From contig JBCCKS010000004.1 of assembly GCA_039027295.1 (NCBI GenBank), positions 16,908 through 80,907 of the forward strand: a DNA stretch of 64,000 bases. The letters are read 5' to 3'. Numbering within the stretch: position 1 is the stretch's first letter; every line of letters starts with the position of its first letter. The translations under genes were made by a program, and so were the position numbers. Positions 19,501-28,500 of the stretch are shown in pieces. This DNA is from GCA-2708415 sp039027295. Lineage in GTDB: Bacteria; Pseudomonadota; Alphaproteobacteria; Micavibrionales; Micavibrionaceae. The notes below the pieces were generated by a model. That model was not told the DNA's origin, ran no database searches, and saw only the letters and a list, made by a program, of their open reading frames with translations.

Positions 19501-22500
19501 GAACGATAATGCGCCTGTATTCACAGCGTTTGGACCTTTTGATATTAATGAGTTAGCAGCTGATAATGATGCTGTAGGCACAGTCACAACAACAGATGCA
19601 GATCTGCCGGCAGATACAATCACATACTCAATCACAGGCGGAACAGGTTTAGGACTGTTCGACATTGATCTCAATACTGGAGACATTACAGTTGATGGCA
19701 ATGGCAATTTCGATTTTGAAACGACAACAAGTTATACCATTGATGTTGAAGCCTCTGATGGCACAAACACGACAACACAAACTGTTACTGTTAATATTAC
19801 GAATGTGAATGAAGCTCCTGAAGGCGGTGATGTAACACTCACAACAGATGAAGATACAGCGCTTTCATTTACAGCCGGTGATTTTGGATTTACTGATCCC
19901 TCAGATACAACGGCTCCAAATACTCTCCAATCAGTTGTAATTACCACACTACCCGCAGATGGCATTTTAGAATTATCAGGCGTTGCCGTCACAGCCGGCC
20001 AAGATATCGCTCTTGCTGATATCCCTAACCTCACATTTACACCAGCCGCGAATGAAAATGGTCTCGGTTATACAAGCTTTACGTTCCAGGTTCGCGATGA
20101 TGGCGGAACGGCAGATGGCGGTATTGATTTAGACCAAACGCCAAATACAGTTACAATCGATGTCACACCTTTAAACGACGCGCCTGACGGAACAGATACT
20201 TTAGTCTCTACAACTGAGAATGTTGCTTATACCTTCGCTGCCGGGGATTTTGGATTTACAGATGTCAATGATACGCCCGCCAATGCTCTTGGGTCAGTCA
20301 TCATTACAACACTCCCAGTTGACGGGGTTTTAGAATTATCGGGAGTAGCAGTCACGGCAGGACAAGAAATACTTCTCGCCGATATTCCGAATTTAACATT
20401 TACGCCCGCCTTAAATGAAAATGGAGCCGCTTATGCCGACTTTACGTTCCAGGCTCGCGATGATGGCGGAACCCCTAACGGCGGCGTTGATTTAGATCCT
20501 ACCCCTAACACAATGACAATTGATGTCATCGGGACAAATTCTGCGCCTGATGGAATGGACACCACTCTTGGAACATTAGAGAATACAACCTATACATTTA
20601 GTGATGCAGATTTTGGTTTCTCTGATACTGGAGATATTCCGCCTGATAATTTTGCCAACGTTATAATTACAACTTTACCCGCAGATGGCATTTTAGAGTT
20701 ATCAGGCGTGGCCGTTACCGCAGGGCAAGTGATTGCCTTTTCTGATATACCAAACCTCACATTTACTCCAGATATCAATGAAAATGGTTTGGCTTACACA
20801 AGCTTTACATTCCAGGTTCAAGATGACGGGGGAACAGCATTTGGGGGTATAGATACTGATCAAACACCAAATACTATTACGTTTGATGTGACATCTATTA
20901 ATAATGAACCTCTCGGGGCAGATAACACGCTTACCACATTAGAAGACACACCCCTTGCCTTTACAATATTAGATTTTGGATTTAGCGATCCTGCAGATAC
21001 GCCAGCAAATAACTTACTCTCTGTCATTATTACAACGCTTCCTGCTAATGGAATTTTAGAGTTATCGGGTGTAGCTGTCACAGCAGGACAGGAAATTTTA
21101 GCCGCTGATATTCCAAACCTTACATTTACTCCAGCGGCAAATGAGAATGGACTAACCTACACTGACTTCACATTCCAAGTTCGCGATGATGGCGGAACAA
21201 TAGGGCCAGGGATAGATACAGATCAATCACCTAATACGATGACCATTGATGTGACATCTGTAAACGATGTCCCGGATGGAACGGATACAACTGTCACAAC
21301 ATTAGAAGACACACCATATACATTCTCAGATGCTGATTTTGGATTTACTGATGCGGCTGATACACCAGCGAACCTTCTACAATCCGTTATCATAACAACA
21401 TTGCCAGTCAATGGCGTTTTAGAGTTATCGGGTGTCGCTGTGACAGCCGGACAGGAAATTTTAGCCTCTGATATTCCAAACCTTGTCTTTACACCTGTGG
21501 CGAATGAAAATGGAGCGGCCTATGCTGACTTTACATTCCAGGTTCGTGATGATGGCGGAACAGCTGATGGCGGCATTGATCTAGACCCTGTGGCAAACAC
21601 AATCACTATTGACGTGACGTCCGTCAATGACGCACCTGACAGTCTCGATAACACTGTTACGACTTTAGAGGACACAGCGTTTAACTTTAGTGCGGGTGAT
21701 TTCAGCTTAACGGACGTAAACGATACACCGGCTAATACTCTATCCAGCGTTCTGATTACAACCCTTCCTTTATCGGGAACGCTAGAATTATCTGGCGTTG
21801 CTGTGACGGCGGGACAAGTCATTGCTTTAGCTGATATCGCTAACTTAGCGTATGTCCCGGCAGCGAATAATAATGGATTAGCCGCCGCAGACTTTACATT
21901 CCAAGTTGTTGATGATGGCGGTACAACCGATGGCGGCATTGATACCGACCAAACGCCGAATATAATGACAATTGATATTACATCAGTGAATGATGCGCCT
22001 GATGGGACAGATGCAACATTGAGCGTTTTAGAAAATGCGACATATACATTTGGAGCAGGCGACTTTGGATTTACTGATCCTGATGAATTAGTCGCTAATA
22101 ATTTACAATCCGTTATCATTACAACCATCCCAGCTGATGGTGTTTTAGAGTTATCAGGTGTGGCTGTCACTGCAGGCCAAGAAATATTGCTTGCGGATAT
22201 CCCTAACCTCACCTTCTCCCCAGCGTTTAATGAAAATGGTATCGGCTATACGAGCTTTACGTTCCAAGTTCGTGATGACGGGGGAACAGCCGACGGCGGT
22301 ATTGATCTTGACCCAGTTGCTAACACGATCACCTTTGATGTTGATCCTGTGAATTCAGAGCCAGATGGCACAGATAATATTGTAACAACTTTAGAAGATA
22401 CGCCTTATACATTTAGTGATACTGACTTTGGATTCACTGATTTAGGGGACGCTCCATTATCGAATAACTTACAGTCGGTCATTATTACAACGCTTCCTGT

Positions 22501-25500
22501 GAACGGAATTTTAGAATTATCAGGTGTGGCTGTCACAGCAGGTGATGAAATTTTAGTTGCCGATATTCCGAATTTAGTCTTTACGCCAGTGGCGAATGAA
22601 AATGGCGTAGGCTACGCTGACTTTACCTTCCAAGTCCGTGATGATGGCGGTACGGCCAACGGTGGCATAGATCTAGATGCCGTTCCAAATACCATAACAA
22701 TTGATGTGACCTCAGTGAATGATGAACCTGATGGCGCGGATATTACACTGACAACATTAGAAGATACGCCGCTGACATTTGACCCGGCTAATTTTGGATT
22801 TAGTGACGTAAATGATGCTCCAGATAACTTTAACTCTGTCTTTATTACAACGCTTCCGGCAAGCGGTATTTTAGAGTTATCGGGTGTAGCCGTTACCGCA
22901 GGTGATGAAATCTTAGTTGCGGATATTCCAAATCTGACATATACGCCGCCAGCAAATGCAAATGGCGCAGCCCTAGATACATTCACATTCCAGGTTCGCG
23001 ATGATGGCGGAACACTAGATGGCGGAATCGATACAGATCAAACAGCCAACACCGTCACAATCGATGTCACATCTGTTAATGATGAACCTGATGGTACAGA
23101 TAACACCGTCACAACATTAGAAGATACACCGCTAACATTTGCCGCAGCTGACTTTGGATTTACTGATGTGAATGATGCACCGGATAACTTCCAGTCTGTC
23201 ATTATTACAACACTTCCTGTGAACGGAATTTTAGAATTATCAGGTGTTGCAGTGACTGCGGGCGATGAAATTTTAGCAACAGACATTCCGAATTTAGTCT
23301 TCACGCCAGTAGCGAATGAAAATGGTGCAGGCTACGCAGATTTTACATTCCAAGTCCGCGATGATGGCGGAACAACTGATGGCGGCATTGATCTAGATGC
23401 TGTTCCAAACACCATGACAATTGACGTCACGTCTGTAAATGATGCTCCTGAGGGTGCAGATAATACGTTAGCAACATTTGAAGACACACCTTATACATTT
23501 GGTGCAGCTGACTTCGGATTTACTGATCCAACAGACCTTGTACCAAATAATTTCCAATCTGTTGTCATTACAACACTGCCTGCGAATGGAATTTTGGAGT
23601 TATCGGGTGTAGCTGTCACAGCAGGACAAGATATTGCTCTTGCCGATATTCCCAACCTTACATTTACACCGGGTCTGAATGATTTTGGTTTAGCCTACAC
23701 AACCTTTACATTCCAAGTGCGTGATGATGGTGGGACAGCTGACGGCGGAATTGATTTAGATCCGACGCCTAACACGATTACATTTGATGTTGTTGAAGTC
23801 GATGACCCCCCTCTTGGTGCAGATAATACATTAACGACATTAGAAGATACACCACTCACCTTTGCTGCGGCAGACTTTGGATTTTCTGATCCTGATGATA
23901 CACCTGCAGATAATTTTGTATCTGTTGTAATTACAACACTGCCTGCGAATGGAATATTAGAGTTATCGGGTGTGGCCGTCACAGCTGGGCAAGATATCAC
24001 GGTTGCAGATATTCCAAATTTAACATTCACACCAGGCTTAAACGATAACGGGTTAGCGTATACAGATTTCACATTCCAAGTGCGTGATGATGGTGTTAAT
24101 AATCTTGATCCAACACCGAACACGATGACAATCGATGTGACACCTGTTGATGATCCACCTGTGATTGATACGAATGTGGGCATGAATACATTTGAAGGAT
24201 TCACCGAAACGCTCACCAACGCCATGCTTTCAAGCTCTGATGTTGATACACCGACAACAGCAATTACTTACAATATTACAACGCCGCCTGTGAATGGACA
24301 GATTGAGCTGACTAGTGGCCCGGGCGTGGCCGTCACAAGCTTTACTCAAGACGATATTGATAATAACCGCGTTGTCTATGTCCATAATAGTTCAGAAACA
24401 ATCACAGATAGTTTTGATTTTGAAATTACAGATGGAAACACAGTTGTCGCTTCGGGCGTGCCATTTAATATTAATATTACGCCAGTGAATGATGAGCCTA
24501 TTGGCACTGATAATACACTCACAACGTTAGAAGACACGCCTCTTGCATTTACTGCTGGAGATTTTGGATTTACTGATCCGAACGATACTCCAGCTAATAA
24601 TTTACAATCGGTGATTATTACAACACTCCCGGTCAATGGAACGCTTGAACTTTCCGGTGTTGCTGTTACCGCGGGTGATGAAATACTACTCGCCGATATT
24701 CCAAATTTAAGCTTTATTCCAGCACCTAATGCGAATGGCTTGGCTTATGATAGCTTTACATTCCAGGTTCGTGATGATGGTGGAACAGCTAATACAGGCG
24801 TTGATACGGATCAATCACCGAATACAATGACCATTGATGTAACATCTATAAACGATGCGCCCGATGGAACAGATAACACCATCACAATGCTTGAAAATCA
24901 GGTCTATACATTTGCTGATTCTGATTTCGGATTTACGGATCCCAATGATATACCTGCCAATAATTTAGAAAGCGTTGTCATCACAACAATCCCTGTAACG
25001 GGTGTTCTAGAATTATCAGGTGTGGCCGTCACAGCCGGCGATGAAATCTTACTCGCCGACATTCCAAACTTAACGTTTACTCCGTTACCAAATGGTAATG
25101 GTAACGCTTATGACAGCTTTACTTTCCAAGTCCGTGATAATGGTGGAACAGCCGATGGTGGTATCAATCTTGATCCTGTTGAAAATACAATCACATTTGA
25201 TGTTCTTCCTGTAAATAGTGAGCCCTTTGGCGCAGATGCTACATTAAACACATTGGAAGACACACCGTATACATTTAGTGATGCTGATTTCGGCTTTACT
25301 GATCCGAATGATGTTCCGCCTGAAACATTATTATCCGTGATCGTAACAACACTTCCTGCCAATGGAATTTTAGAGTTATCAGGCGTTGCTGTCACGGCAG
25401 GCGATGAAATCTTACTCGCGGATATTCCGAATTTAACATTCACGCCAAGCGCGAATGAAAATGGCGTAGGCTACACTGACTTTACATTCCAAGTCCGCGA

Positions 25501-28500
25501 TACAGGAGGTACAGCGAATGGAGGAATTGATACAGATACAACGCCCAATACAATTACATTTGATGTCACGCCCGTTAATGATGCGCCCGAGGGTACAGAT
25601 AATACTGTCACAATATTAGAAGATACAAATTACACATTTAGCGCAGCGGATTTCGGATTTACAGATCCAAATGATCCTCTTGCTCCAAACGCCTTACAAT
25701 CGGTTGTCATTACAACACTACCCGTAAACGGAACATTAGAATTGTCAGGTGTTGCGGTGACAGCAGGACAAGAATTACTCTTAGCTGACATTCCGAATTT
25801 AACATTTAGCCCTATTACTAATGAGAATGGCGCGGCCTATGACACGTTCACATTCCAAGTTCGTGATGATGGCGGAACGGCTGATGGCGGCATTGATCTT
25901 GACCCAACACCAAATACAATGACAATTGATGTCACATCGGTGAATGATGAACCAGATGGGACAGATAACACAGTCACAACGTTAGAAGATACAGCATTCA
26001 CATTCTCTGCAGGTGATTTTGGATTAACGGATGTGAGCGATATGCCTGCAAATGATTTAGCGTCAGTCATTATCACCACGCTTCCTGTAGATGGAATTTT
26101 AGAATTATCTGGCGTGGCCGTGACAGCAGGGGATGAAATACTACTTGCCGATATTCCAAATTTAACCTTTACACCGGCCGCAAATGAAAATGGTGCGAGC
26201 TATGCCGACTTCACATTCCAAGTCCGCGATGATGGCGGAACAACTGACGGTGGAATTGATCTTGATTCAACACCAAACACAATGACGATTGATGTCACGC
26301 CCGTTAATGATGAGCCATCTGGAATAGATGTTACATTAGGCACAGCTGAAGACACACCTTTCACTTTGAATGCTGCTGATTTTGGATTTAGTGATGTCAT
26401 TGATACGCCATCCGATAATTTCTTATCTGTCATTATCACCACACTCCCTGCTGTTGGAACACTAGAGCTTTCTGGTGTTGCAGTGACTGCTGGTCAAGAA
26501 GTTGCCCTTGCTGACATTCCAAACTTAGAATATACACCGCCGCTCAATTTGACAGGATTAGCGGCTGACACGTTCACATTCCAAGTTCGCGATGATGGCG
26601 GCACAGCAGATGGTGGAATTGATACAGACCAAAGCCCAAACACAGTTACAATTGATATTTTTGAAGTAAACGATGCTCCTGAAGGCGCAGATAACACACT
26701 CATAACTTTAGAAGATACACCACTGACCTTCGCAGCGGCAGATTTTGGATTTAGTGACCCAAGCGATACCCCGTCAAATAACTTCCAAAACCTCATTATT
26801 ACAACATTACCAGTCAATGGTATTTTAGAGCTTTCTGGGGTAGCCGTTACAGCCGGACAATCCATTGCTGTAGGTGATATTCCTAATTTAACATTCACAC
26901 CTGCGGCAAATGAAAATGGAGCAGGCTACGCTGACTTCACTTTCCAAGTCCAAGATGATGGTGGAACGGCAGGCGGCGGCGTTGATACAGATCAAACACC
27001 TAACACGATGACGATTGACGTCACATCTGTGAATGATGAGCCTGACGGCGCTGATATAACACTGACAACATTAGAAGATACACCTTACACATTTGGCGCA
27101 GGCGACTTTGGATTTAGTGATGTGAATGATACGCCAGCTAATAATTTACAATCTGTTGTGATCACAACCCTTCCAGTTAATGGAGTGCTCGAACTTTCTG
27201 GAGTAGCTGTTACAGCAGGTCAAGATATTGCGCTTGCCGATATTCCCAATCTAACATTCACACCTGCCTTAAACGAATTTGGCGCAGCTTACACAGACTT
27301 CACATTCCAGGTTCGCGATGATGGCGGAACAACAGATGGCGGTGTTGACTTAGACAGTATTCCAAACACAATTACGTTTGATGTCACCGAAGTCAATGAT
27401 GAACCTATTGGTACAGATAACACAGTCACAACATTAGAAGATACTGATTACACATTTAGTGCAGGAGACTTTGGATTTAGTGACCCCAGCGATACACCAG
27501 CAGATAACTTCCAAAATGTGATTATTACAACACTTCCTCTGAATGGCACATTAAACTTATCAGGTGTTCCTGTAACGGCTGGGCAATCAATTGCGGTGAG
27601 TGATATTCCAAATTTAGTCTTCTCTCCAGCAGCCAATGAAAATGGCGCAGGCTATGCTGACTTTACCTTCCAAGTTCAAGATGATGGTGGCACAGCCGAT
27701 GGTGGAATCGATACTGATCAATCACCAAATACAATGACCATTGATGTGACATCTGTGAATGATGCTCCAGATGGTGCCGATGCGACGCTTACAACATTAG
27801 AAGATGTTCCGTATACATTTGCAGCCAGCGACTTTGGTCTTACCGATGTCAACGATGTACCGGCTAATAATTTACAATCAGTTATAATTAATACTCTACC
27901 AGCGGATGGATTACTTGAATTATCTGGCGTTGCTGTCACAGCCGGACAAGAAATATTAGCTTCTGATTTAGCGAACTTAACATTTACACCAGCAACCAAT
28001 GAGTTTGGTGCCAATTACGCAAACTTTGATTTCCAAGTCCGTGATGATGGCGGAACAAGCGATGGTGGAATTGATCTTGATCCTACACCAAACACAATTA
28101 CTTTTGATGTTACACCAGTCAATGACGCCCCATTTGGTACAGATAACACACTGACTACATTAGAAGACACACCGCTTGGATTTACAGCCGCCGACTTTGG
28201 CTTTAGTGATCCTGATGATGTACCTTCTAATAACTTCCAGTCAATTATTATTGATACAATTCCTATAAGTGGAACATTTGAGCTTTCAGGTGTAGCCGTC
28301 ACAGCAGGACAGACAATATTAGTCAGCGATCTTCCAAATCTTGTTTACACCCCTGCTTTAAACGGTGCAGGAACAGGATTTGATAATTTTACATTCCGCG
28401 TTGTCGATGATGGCGGTACATCTGATGGCGGGCAAGATACCGATCAAATTGCGAATATCATTACAATTGATGTTACAGAAGTAAATGATGCACCAGAAGG

